A stretch of DNA of 64,000 bases from Ifrita kowaldi (Eukaryota > Chordata > Aves > Passeriformes > Cinclosomatidae). Below the pieces are notes generated by a model, which worked only from the letters and a program-made list of their open reading frames with translations, was not told the DNA's origin and did no database searches. The position numbers and the translations under genes were made by a program. Numbering within the stretch: position 1 is the stretch's first letter; every line of letters begins with the position of its first letter. This document shows, in pieces, positions 41,901-54,800 of the stretch. Where the stretch lies: assembly GCA_013398055.1 (NCBI GenBank), contig VZRS01010666.1:308575-372574 (forward strand). Direction: 5' to 3'.

Positions 41901-44900
41901 TGAATTATTATCCTGTTTTCTTTAAAAAAATGGATGTAACACTTCTTCCTTCCCTGACCGAGATTCTGTGAGGATTATAATAAGTAGTGCATAAAATATT
42001 AGCACAAAGTCCTTGGATGACAGATGTTATGTATTTACTGTATTACATAACTCCACAACATTGCAAATTCCTTATCAGTTCTCCTAAGCTAAGCTTTCCT
42101 GCGAGCTGTACTGTGCTCCAGCCCGATGTCCCTGTCCCCCAGACAGCCGATGCCCCCAGAGGGTGGCTAATATGGACATGCTGGGAACATCAAAGGCAGT
42201 CATTTGGGAGAGGGCTGGTACAGATTAATTGCCACCCACAAAGAAATGGCAGAGTAGTGGCTAAAAGGAAGACAGAATTTCAGCCTAGTTTCTGCTCTGC
42301 TTCCAGGACAGTGTGAGTATATTGCTGCTGCTTACTCAGGGTCTGTGGCAAAACAACATTTGAGCACAGTAAATATTGGAGTAATTATTGTCAACTGGCA
42401 GCTATTAACTTTTTATCAACACATAATTAGCCAGATATAGCATTTACTAGACTAAATAAATGCCTGTTCTCCCACATATTTGTATTTTCTTCACACAAAA
42501 CTGTGTTTAGTAAACATTAGTAAGGTTGCAAAGTCAAGTACTCAAAAGTTAGGAAATGCCAGACTTAAGGTTGTCTGGGCATCCCTAGTTCAGTTATTGT
42601 GCATGTTAACAAAGTCTTTGATTATATGTTTCTGTATTAGTGTTTCCACAGGGGCCTACTTTGGGTTACAGAAAGAGACTGCTCAAGCAGATGAACAAGA
42701 GTTTGTCAAAAAACCCTGTGAAAATTCCGCAGAGCAATTCTGCTATTTTTTTTTAACATGTAGATCAGTATTTTTCTCTAATTCATTCCTTGAAATGTTT
42801 GAATAATTTTGCCTGTCACTGAAACAACAACAACCGAAAAAAGGAGAGACTAGCAGAAAATATTTCATATTAGATTAAGTTGGATAAAAGGCTCAGAGAT
42901 TTACAAAATTAGAAAAAAATTCCAATTCTATTTTATAATAGGAAGTGTTGGACAATCGTGGCAACAGGCAATACCAGCAGCCTCACCTATAACGACAAGA
43001 GGAAGTAAGTTGTCAACGTATTCATTTAGTTTTTAAAAATAGTTTCTTACATCCAGTGTATCCCCATCCATAAACACTGCAGCTGGTCTTCTCTGGAATG
43101 GTACATCCAGAAATGGGCAATCGGATTATTTCTACAAAATTTGTCAATATAGCAGGTCTGAAAAGAGGAAATAAAAACCAAAAAAACACATATAATGGAT
43201 TTTACTTAACCTTCTAAAATGCATTTTAAAAATTACATTAAGTCTATTATGGATCACAGCAATTAAAAACTGTGCCAATGCTTTTCCTTTCATTTTCTGT
43301 CTTTGAAGAATATGATGGATTCTTCTACCTATTTTTTGTACTACAGCTGCTAACTGTCAAAAAAATTCTTGAAATGCTGTCACCACTTTTATGCTATTTA
43401 ACTTGGGTTTTAATCTTAAAAGTAAGTAGGGATGGCATTTCATTTGAATATATAGGTTTGTTAATATGGAGAAAGCTTGAAAGCTTGTATATACACAAGG
43501 ATCTCAGCTACAATCTGGTGCTTATTCTATAAATTAAAACCATATACTAGTCCATGTGAATACTTTGTGGGTTTTCTTTACATCTCCCAACAAACTTAAA
43601 CATGGTTATCAGGAAAAAAGTGTGGGCTTGATTTTTCAGGAGTAACACCTGTTTTCTGAGTAATGGAGATGGACCTCCACTTCTGCACATACCAAGCAAA
43701 ATTTCTTTCAGTTGGAAATTTACCCCATGGAGACAGCATCTGTAGTATTGGAGACAGTAGAGCAATGAACCTGCAAAAGATCTCATTTAGGAAGAATCCC
43801 ACCCATCAGATGAAAATCCTGAAATTCGCAATAGCAGCTACTAACCTGCTAAGTTTCAGTAAGACCAAATCTGACCCTGCGGGGCCATATACCAACTGGG
43901 AGATATTCCGCACTTGCCTACGCTTCTCCTCTCCCTTTCCCTTGATGTTATGTACTCCAAGCCAGGCTTTGTAGTCTTTCAAATCTTTGTACCTAAATGA
44001 GGCAAAGTTGGTTATGATTTTGCTGACTATATAATAAAATAACTAAAAAAACTCTGCTTAATATGATTATGCTGGAAGATCTTAACTAATGCTCTTCAGC
44101 AGAAATGGCTTCATGCTGCCAACTGCTATTCCAAAATCAACATGCTTGGATGTAAGCCATTACATAATTTTATCTTTAACTGTTATTAAAATCTAGTTTT
44201 TGTTTCATAATAGTATCCAAATATTTAAATCCTTGGACAGTATGAACGTTTGAACTTTTTTAGATTTACCCAAGTTGTCTATTTTATTTTGTCCAGTTAA
44301 GCAGAAGCATGAGATTATTCTCATAAAAAGGCAATTGTCTAACCATGACACTTGGAAAATCTATTTATGCTTCTATGTAAAATAGCCACGGCTATCTAGA
44401 TTTACAGCAACAATAACAGAAAATACCAAGGTCCCACAGGCCTTTTATATCAAAAAAGCAGTGTTAAAGCCAAACAGGAGGGAAAACTGCTGCATTCAAG
44501 TTGAAGAAGTGTTGTGCTGATAAGTTCCTGAAAATAGATGGATTTTAATATCGCAAAGCTACAGACTACCGTACCGAGAAGGGAAACACTGTCTTGCTGT
44601 AAGAACCCATTCTTCCTTTATCAAAGTACCACCACAGATATGCTTATTCCTGGGGGGAAAGAAAGAAAAGAAAAAAGGTTTTAAAAAAAAAACAACCCCA
44701 AAAATACTAGTGTTAGTTTCTACATAGCCAAAAAGTTTAAAGAGTGCTTTGCTCCCCATATATGTTTGCTGGTGAAAAGTAGCAGACTGACAACATGAGC
44801 AAACTTGTCTCTGTGCCTTTGCTCTACAGTTTCAACACTTACAGTAACATGACTTTGGAGAGCTTTACTCCAATGTGCAAAAACCATAGACAAATTCAGT

Positions 44901-47900
44901 TACTCTGCTCATTTACTGGTTTCAAAGCTGAATTAGTAATAAGACAGCTAATTTAAAATAAAAAAAAAAAAATTAAAAAAAGGTCAATTCTTTGTAACAG
45001 GAACTACACTGAAACTTTCAAGCAAGTCCCCAAACTGCCACCAGATGTAAACAACATTTGGTCATTATTCATGTAAGTATTATTCAAAGCATTGACCTCA
45101 AGGTGGAGAGTTCCTATTTGATTACAAGCCCTATGAGATTTGCGTCCCCACATATTTCAGTTGGAAACAATCTGCAGTGTATGACATTCAACATGTGATT
45201 ATAGAAAACCTGAAGCATAATATATCAAGTAAAATTAAAGCAATTAAGCATGACAGTTCTTTAAAAAAAATTACTGTGGAATGTAGATTAATTAGCTTCC
45301 TTCTTTGTGCCTCTAAAATCACATTTATTTTCTGTAGCTCTTTGAAAAGTGAATCAGAATTGTCAGCAATTTGGGAAAAGCTTAAAATCTCACAACTTAT
45401 AAATTCAAATCACACAAATGTTCAAAGCTTTGCAAAGAACTACTGGATGGATATCAGACTATATATGGAGTTCAAAGACAGCAGGATAACACAGAGCTTT
45501 GCCTTTTAGTTTTTTTAATCTTATTTTGGTTAACGAGAAAAATATCTGGTCCAAAAGGCTGGAGTCTTGCTAAAATGTAGGTTCTAGTCTGTTTTATTAT
45601 ACAAATCACAATCAGAACATATAACTATATTCTTCCACGTTATGTTTGCATCACTTATTATACACAATTTCATCATCTGAGTTAGGAGATTCATTAGTAC
45701 ACATCAAAAGGTTAATTCCAAATTTAAGTGTGGGGCAAATTTAGAGCTGGTTCCATGNGTTATGTTTGCATCACTTATTATACACAATTTCATCATCTGA
45801 GTTAGGAGATTCATTAGTACACATCAAAAGGTTAATTCCAAATTTAAGTGTGGGGCAAATTTAGAGCTGGTTCCATGAAACAGATGAAATCCATTTAAAT
45901 ACACTTAAATAAACTTGGTTACAGAATCTGGATTGGATATATAAGAAAATTTCATTGATCAATTTAAAATTTAGAGGTTGGCTTTGGTTACCAAATACAA
46001 ATAGTTTCTGTTTCACTAGGCCTTCACCATTCAGACACAGCAATTCCATTTTGAAGTGTACAGTTAGGTTTTCTTGCAGAAAGTTCAGCATTCATTAAAA
46101 TTTTGTTTCAGACAATATTCTATTTGCTTCCTTGGTAACAATACAAAATAAAACTACATTTTTATGCCCACATGTAATAGTTGAAGATATATTTTGCTGC
46201 TGGAGTATTCCAGGAATCCCTTATTCATAAAAAGATCTGCAATCATTTAAGAACTCATCCGTTTCATGGAATTTTATTGCATAGCATAAAATTCAACTAC
46301 CCTAACAATAGCTATTTAAATTTTAGGCACCCAGATGTAATTCATCTTACGTGCCTAAAAGTTCATCAAATATCAAGGCTATTTTTAAAACAGTGCAAAG
46401 ATTGACTTTTCCAGGGAGTGATTTAGCCCACCTACCTGGTTACTTAGTCTAGTAATATAGTGATCTTCCTCTAGAAATTTCTTTCTGAGCCATCTGATGC
46501 ACTCCCAGAAAGATTTAGATCTGATGGGTCTCATGAGATGCAAAGATTACCAAGGATGGGAAGGACTACCCCAGAATTTCTACAGCAATGAAGTGATGTA
46601 GAAAATATATTTTTTATCTTTTCCTTTCCTCCCTTTTCTTCATTTAATACCTCTTTTACAACATAGTTTTAGAAGAGATGATGAGTCATAAGCTAATAGA
46701 ATTGAGCTTTACTTTAGTCTGGCCCAGCAGATAAAAGAAGCTGGTTTTTTAGGGTTTTTTTTCCCATGATAGAAGATGCAGAGCCAATACATGATATATA
46801 TCCTGTTATAAATTAATGATTCACACTTCCAGCTGATGAGTTATGAACCAGAGTAAAGAACATAGGAAACAGCCATTCTGTTTTCTGGCTTTTCCACAGC
46901 AGCAAAGATCTGCCATAATGTAATACATGTGTTCTACACAAGCTGTACGTGTCAGGGTCTTGTTTTACAGAATGAAAAGGATTTCCTTATAGCTCCTACT
47001 TTCTTTTTTTTTTTTAGATACCAAATAAATTTTAATTGCATGCAATGGTATGTGGAGAAAGCTCAATTTGACACAGGTATAAAACCTAAGTCCTACACTT
47101 CACAACTAAATGCTCTGATCTGAAATTCAATTTTTTTTCTAACAGTCTCTAAAATAAACATTTTAATGCTGAATGCTAAGCCACTGTTATGAAAAGGTCT
47201 GCAGTAGCTAACTGAAAGAGCAGAACACCATGAATGCTTTGCAGGTTCATGTGTATAAATTGATGATAATGAACATATGAAGTATTTCACTAGCAGAGTG
47301 AATACTGTGGCATCACCTGACATTAGAGGAATGCTGATTCTCCGCTTTTACAGAATTTAATTGCAATGTAGAAGTATTCTTATTATGGTCAACATTTTCT
47401 ACAATTCTAAACCGAATATCCTAGTAGCTGTATTGCCCTTCTAATCAAAGTGATAGTTACCTGTATGTCAAACTAACCACCCATCCTTCGTTAGTTTGTG
47501 TTGGGATTCCATTTACAACTCTCAAATGTTTTGTTGAGGCACAAGGAATGGCAGTATCTGAAAGCAGGTCCAGAGATCACATTTTACTACAAACAGTGGT
47601 AGGAAACCTGCACAGTTGCACATAAGGACCACAAGAAGGTCAATATTTATTATGGTTTAACTGTCCTGTGCTAATGCAATACATTTCTAGGCCATCAAAA
47701 CTACTTCAGTGAAGCTGAGTAGGTCTATTTAAATATCCAGATGGAATATAAAATACGTATATTTAAATAGCTTTCTTGAGATTTACATAGTTAAAAAGCA
47801 AACACTGAAACTCATTACCAAATCCCACCACTGGCAAGACATGACAGTGAGAATAGATAAAGAAGTACAATAAAGCTATTCCCCATTTTTGTCTTGTAAA

Positions 47901-48777
47901 GTTTATTTTGCTCAGTCTGTATGGTGGGTTTTTTATAATTTTAACTGACATTTATCTTGTTTCCCAATTGGAAAGAAATGTCTAGACTTAGAGGATAGTC
48001 ATGCACTGCACAGTTCATGTACAAACTTACTTACCATCCACACTGATTGTAGTAGGAGTTGTATCACCTTCACCTAGACAGACACATAAGATAGCCATAA
48101 TACAAAATTAAAATACATTTAAAAATTGAATAGAGTAAAATTCAACAGCAAATGGCATATTGTTAACTTTAATGGTTCACAAAGTTTTAAACTTCAATGA
48201 TTTCTTCAATACGCTGAAAAAGCAGTATTTAGTAAGGATTAAAAAGAAGGCAGAATTTTGTTCCAATAGAATGAAATAAGAAAAAAAGATTTTGTAACAG
48301 GAATGTCGAGAATTTTTCTTCTTGCATGAATCCTGAAGACATCAGGCTGCCTATCATGTTCAATTTACATGTTTCATTCAAAAAAGCAAATGCTGAAAAA
48401 TGAAGTTATGACTCTCCTTTAAGCTTTCAGGAAGTTTAGAAGTCATGTGATTAAATCCAAATAAGACGGAAAGAAATTCTCAATTCCTTAAAAAATTTCA
48501 AAAGTAATTTTAAGTTCCTATCAGCAAAGACTTATTCTTATCAAAACATGTTCCCCAAAATCTGGTTCAGTTCTTCCATCTAGTCCAAGTAAAAAAAACA
48601 GTTACAGCAAGTTTGCTTAAACTTGGTTCAAAATTTTTGCTTTCAGTGACATGTACAGAGTGACCCAGCAGTATGAGCTAGAGGTACAGATGTAGCTGCT
48701 GAAAATTTGCACAGGGAAAATTTAAACAGTCTCACCCAACTAGATTTCCATCATTAAACAAATACATATATATATAC

Positions 48778-48811
<34 letters not shown>

Positions 48812-51800
48812 TATAGGTATATACATATATATACAAATACATATACACGTAGTATTTTAATACTAGTCCATATGAGTTACAATTGTAAAACAGGCATATT
48901 CCCACTCTGGCGTTTGATTGCAGAAATGTACTACTCACCAATTCTGTATACCCCCCAAATGTTTGCTGAGAATATATCCTTAGGAATTCACAGATCCAAA
49001 CAATGAACTCAGAATAAGTGAATAAAAGTGTATTTCTTCAGCTGTTATTCTTCATTTATATTGACACAAATAACCTTTTGCACAGTTTGTTTACTCTTCA
49101 CATAGATGCCAAAATATCACCTGAGACTTCAAATATCACTTCTGAGAGATTCTGGAGTTCAGACTATGAGGAAATGCAGCAGATTGCCTCCAGGAATGAG
49201 TGTAACATTATCCTTAACCTCTAGAGATCACAGACATGCATTCAAAAGCCTGATTTGCCATTTAAGTGTTCTCCCAGGACATACAGCAAAGTAACTTAGA
49301 AATAAGAACTGAAGAGAAAGATTTTGAACATAAACATGAATTGCACATTTTTCAGCATAAAACTATCTTTTTCTACTTGTCATCAGTTTATTACTGAATT
49401 CCCTAGGATTCTTAATTCTGTTTATTTAAGCTATTTAGATTTAAACATTCAATTTTGGAGGCATGATTTTCCTAATTCTTGCCAGGAGTTAAATCATCTC
49501 ATAAACATCCAAAAGCAGAATCTAATCTTTATAGCACATATACACTTCAGCATATATATAGTGAGTTATCCTGACATTACAAAGACGGATCACACAAAGA
49601 GACTCTGAAGCTTGTAGCCCAGAAGATAACTCTGCCTGACTTTCTTGAGGCCACAGCCAGCATTCTGACCGCTAGACAATTCTTTGTCTCCATCCAGCCC
49701 TCATTCAATAGCTAGATCTGCTGGAAAATGTTTGACCATCTGTAATAGCCCCTTTGTGCTCCTGCTGCATAAATAAGTCTTGAAATCTCCAAGCTGGTCA
49801 AGGAAAAGAACCCCTTGTTCATATATTGCACAAGCAGCTTCTGTCTGCTCCTTCTCAGTCACGCACAATTGATTCTTGATAGAATCACACATTTTCTGCT
49901 GCCACAAGTGACAACAGTAAGGTGTGCATATGCATGTGACACCGTGGCTTCCCTGGGACTGCACAGCTGACAATGCCAGAGGCGTACCAAGTACTCACAT
50001 CGAGAAATAGGGCAGTAATCCCAGGGAACAAGAGGATCATCTGTGTAACACCAGGGACCATGAAAATCATCATCTGGATTGCGGCAATAGTTTTTCTTCA
50101 GTTTACTAACATCTGGTTCTCTGAATATTTGTATATGCCTACAGGGAAAAAAAAATTCAAAGTGTTGAAAAGCTTTATACTATAGCCCAAATTTTCAAAG
50201 GTTAAATGTTGCTTTGCTCCACATTGTATTATTAGCTGATTGAGAAGCCTACAGGTCAGGGTTTAGGGCTGGTTGAAATCAAAGGGAAGATGAGACCCAA
50301 ATATTTGCTGGATCTGGGTCCAACTTTCCTCTGATTGGTATTTTAAGCACTGTGTCCACTGGACAGCTGAGAGGCTTCTAGATCTCCCACTCAAGCTAAA
50401 ATCTCTATATACCCTCAAGAAGGAACGTTATGCTGATTAGAAGAGTGCCTGTGATGCCCTCAGCAAATCTGCAGGCCTCTCTAGGGAGCACAGGTACCTT
50501 CTCCTGCAGGTTAACAGCACAAGGGAGCATTGAATCTACCAAGCTAAATCAAAGGCAAAAGAAAGGCAAAAGAAAGGCAAGCTAAAAAAGTTAGCAAGGA
50601 TGAGCAGCAGGCAAGGAGAAAGATGAATGGCTCAGACAAACTGCAGTGATAGGTCACCTAAGTTGCAAACCTACATGAAGTACTTTAGATTTGAAACTTT
50701 GAGGTCAAAATCTGAAGCAGAGGAAGATGTTTATTTTTGGCTTGTCAGATAAAAGGATACGGGCTTCCTTAGTTACAGCTGTACTGCTCCTTTAGCTCAT
50801 AACCAACCACACATGCTGCCTCTAGCACACCCATAACCAGAGAAACTGTTGCAGTGAGACAGATAACTCCCCAAAGAAGTTCCCAGATGGAAAATGTGTG
50901 GGAGTAAGAAAAGAAAAGCTGATCTGTGCTCTATTAGATGAATGCAATTGCATCAAGTGTCCAGTAGGCTTATACTGTCTCATTCACAGCAAACTAAGAC
51001 TTATCAGGCTTCTCAGAAAGCAGGACCTTAAACCTCTCTTTCCCTTACATGGGCAGTACACTGGAATATGTATCCTATCTCTCACCATCTGTGGGGAGAC
51101 ACACATATAGTCCAGGTGATGATTCTGGACAGGGCCACTGAAGTCTGCCTTTGGCAATACAGCTTCCCCAGAGGCTGACTTCCCGACTTACACAGTCCTT
51201 CCAGAGGACAATGGCTTAAATGTTCAGCACTGTGACTCAACAATAAGTACCAAAGCTAATATTGACACATTTGCATCAGCTTCAGAAACTAAAGGAAAAA
51301 GAAGGAGAAACCATTTTCGTGACAGCCACTAGTGTGTGTGATATCTCATACATAGCAAAATTTTCTATGAATCCCTTATTTTATACATAGTCCTGGTAAT
51401 TCATGTTACTTCAACAAATAAATTAAAGCAACCTGCCATTTCTGCTACTTGAATACAAAGCCAAAGTAATGATAAACAACAGAAATTTCAGGGTTTTTTT
51501 TAATGGCATTTGATGTCAGTGTCACTAGATTGTAGACTCAAGAGTCAATTTCAGGCTGCAAGGGATGTTAGGTGATTTCAAGTCCAACCTCCTCCTTGAA
51601 GCAGCATGAGCAATGAGATGAGGTTGATGAGATAACCATTTCCTGTCTCATCCTCTCATTGCACCAAACTTTCAAGGACAAGGATGGGGTAAAATAGGCC
51701 AGTAAACTAAATACTGAGAGACATCCCAAAGCCAGCAATTAGTGGTTAGCCCAAACAAAGTCATGTTGTGCAATATATTTAAACATGAAGAAAAAGAGAA

Positions 51801-54800
51801 AAAGATAATAATAAAGATTAGGAAAACAAAGATATTAAAAGCTCCAGGGCATAAGGGGCTACTTTAGAACTCATGAAGATGAAAAAGAATTGCCATCTGG
51901 AGGCAGTATTTATTCAGGACTCACTGAACCATCTTTTTCTCTTTAATATGTACACACCTACGTAAGTCTTCAATATTTTTGTCCCATGTGGAGCAAGTTA
52001 GCCCAAATCTTGTCTTGGATAGATTCCCCATGTAACTCTTGCCATTGCCACGATAACAATCTGAAAAAAGAATGTTGAGACAAAAAAGTGGAGGGTGGTT
52101 GCACAACATGGAGAAGAAAACTCTTCCTTTCCATCAGTAATCCAAATTATTAAAGACAAGTGTTCTGTTTAGTAAATGCTGTACACTATTAATCAGACAA
52201 TTGTATGAATCAAATCAGAAGAAAAAGGGAAAATTGTTTCCAGATTTACATACGTAATCTCCTCTTTGAGACCTTCATTCTCAACACAGTAGCATTTTAA
52301 TTTTTGTCTTACTTAGCTAAAATGGGAAAATTTCTTTCATAAATAGTTGGTTTGTGATTAATTTAGAAGGGTCACACAGAATACTCTAAAAGTTGTCAAA
52401 AGATAGTTTATACAAATCCAACAAAAATGGTCCCCTATTCCTCCCTCCATAAAAAACAGGCACTCAGTTTAGCTTTGTGTATCCTGCGGATACTGGCAAC
52501 AGTAAATAATTCTAGACTTAATCATTACTTCAGCAAAGTCAAAAAATCAGCGTGATTTTAATTTTAATGTAATTCAAAAACTTGCCTGTTCACTCCAGCA
52601 GAAGTCATGTTTAATTCATAAGGTTTTATCACAAGCCTTTTTGAGACTTTTCAAGAGGATTGTTTAAAATGTTCAGTACTATAAAGATATTTTGCATAAA
52701 GCACTTAATTTTATATTCATCAGTATTTTTACTTTTTGATAATTGATACTTTACAAGAAACACAATGAATATAAAAGTTTAATCTTTTTTCTGATATAAG
52801 TCTCGCAACTGCAACTTTTTCAAATTTATGAGAAAAACTGGCTAAAACTTAAAGATGGAGCTGTTAATGCAGCTGGGTGTAGGGTTATAGGTCTGAGGTC
52901 TTAGCCTCAGTTTATGCTATGATTGTCATCCATTCAGGATGCAGCACTACTCCTTACAGTAATACTAAGACCTCAGGGGAAAAAACATTTGCATGAAGAC
53001 TCAGAATGAGCCTCACAGGCAGAGTCAGGTAAGAACTCAGAGGATCAATCCCTTCTAGACAGGGAGATACATGCAAGAAAAAGGAAAAAAATTGCTTTTG
53101 GTAGCCTCATATGCAATTATAAAAAGACTGTGAACCAAGGAAATCATCTCAGGCTGTGGAAAAAGGCCTTTCAATCTAAGAAAGGTAAAGACAGCAGAGC
53201 AGATACATAGATTCACCTTGTCTAAAAATCAGATTCAATCAAATCTTTGCTGCAGCTTTCCCTGCTGGAATCAAAAATTAAACAGAGGAATGAATCTCAT
53301 TTACACCACAATGAATCCCAAACATGTAAATAAAGCCAAAGCAGACCTACATAGGTATAATACAGATACAACTCTTCAGTTTTCAAGCCTGTCCACTTGC
53401 TGTTTGGAACAGTATAGCATTCACTTAAAATCATGTTATCACCCTTTCCTCTGTTACCTTGTTCATTCGATACATCGCACTTGGGAATCTGGGAGCAATA
53501 ACCAATACGGATGTTAGGGTCAGTGGTAAAACACCAGGGTGATTCAGATCCATCTGGGTTTCGGCAGTAGTTCTCCCTCAAATCCCTATAAAAATAAATA
53601 TGTTAGCTCGCAGCAGGGATAACCTAAACCCTCCAATGTGGTCCATTGTTTTTTGTATGAATTAACCAAAATACAGGCTCCTTCAGGTCTTTGTGTTACT
53701 GATCAGTGTCAAGTGCAAGGAGATGAGGAGCTAGTAAGAACAGAGTGTCCAGAAAAAAAATATTAACCATAATAAGACTATGTTTATGGGAATTCATTTT
53801 CAGCAGACGTATGTTTTGATGGGATATAAGATTTCACTTGAAGATTAACAATATTTTCATTCAGGATCCTCCATCAAAATTTGCATGCAACTGACATTGG
53901 ATACACCTGCAATACATTACGAGTGCTTTTAAATACAAACATTAACAAAGTGCTTAAAACGCCCTACTTTGAATGGTTCTGCTGAGTTTGAAGAGACAGA
54001 TAGTGCTGTAGACTATCTTGACTCATTTAAGAAACTGAGTCGTGGAAAATAAAAAAAGTGTATGTCGAAATACTATACAGCTGTTACCTTTAAAGTAAAA
54101 GTTAGTCACAAGGGAACATCTTTAAATGTCTTTTGCAGCTTGCATGAAATAGTCAAACCTCTTAAATGTAAGTTTTATTTCCCCATCTCCTGACAGTTGT
54201 TGCCATGTTCTGTGCATCTCCATATTTCACTGTATTTTTTCCAGCTGCAGCACTTACTGAAAACAGACTATGGAAAGAATGGGTCTAATACTGTAATTCT
54301 TACTGATATTTACCCATTGCTAAAGATATTTAATACAAACTGGGATGTGGCTCCATTCTGGTCAACAAGGTTTCCTCTATGCTTAGCTAAAAAGGACTGA
54401 AAGAACATTACTAACTGACTAAAATTAGTAGATTATTCACATCTTGGGAGTTCATGAACCATAGAGAAAGGTTCAATGACCAGTGTAAAAGCAGTCCAAT
54501 TGATGCAACCAAATTTAGTAATGAGACAGAAAAGGATTTAAAATATGAAAAATAAAAGAAGTGTTTTCAAATATTGCAAATGTTAATTGTTGCCAAGAAG
54601 ATTAGATTTAGGTAATAATTAGGACATATTAAATTAAAGTCAGCAATCAAACTGCAAAGCAATTTTTAGTTCCATGAAGAAAAGCAATGGTAATGTATCA
54701 GCACTGTTGGGATTCAGCTCCCAGTCTGGAACATATCCAGACACTTCACAATCAAACTGGTGAATGTATTCTTGAATGAAAAGTCCATAAAAATCCCTAG

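Larger units (their letters stand above)
50139..51957 (-). other. HGF intron 10
   Basis: 1819-base intron, donor gtgtgt and acceptor ctgtag. Holds a short tandem repeat at 50548-50581 and a degraded CR1 fragment near 51550-51630. Confidence 0.85.

Noticed and set aside
41311..42316. Cluster of ORFs within HGF intron 16 as a nested gene
   Set aside because: The cluster follows a local rise in G+C, which lowers stop codon frequency. Frames are on both strands and none is recognisable.
48732..48941. ORF with a Tyr/Val/Cys-rich repeat
   Set aside because: It is a translation of the AC/AT microsatellite.
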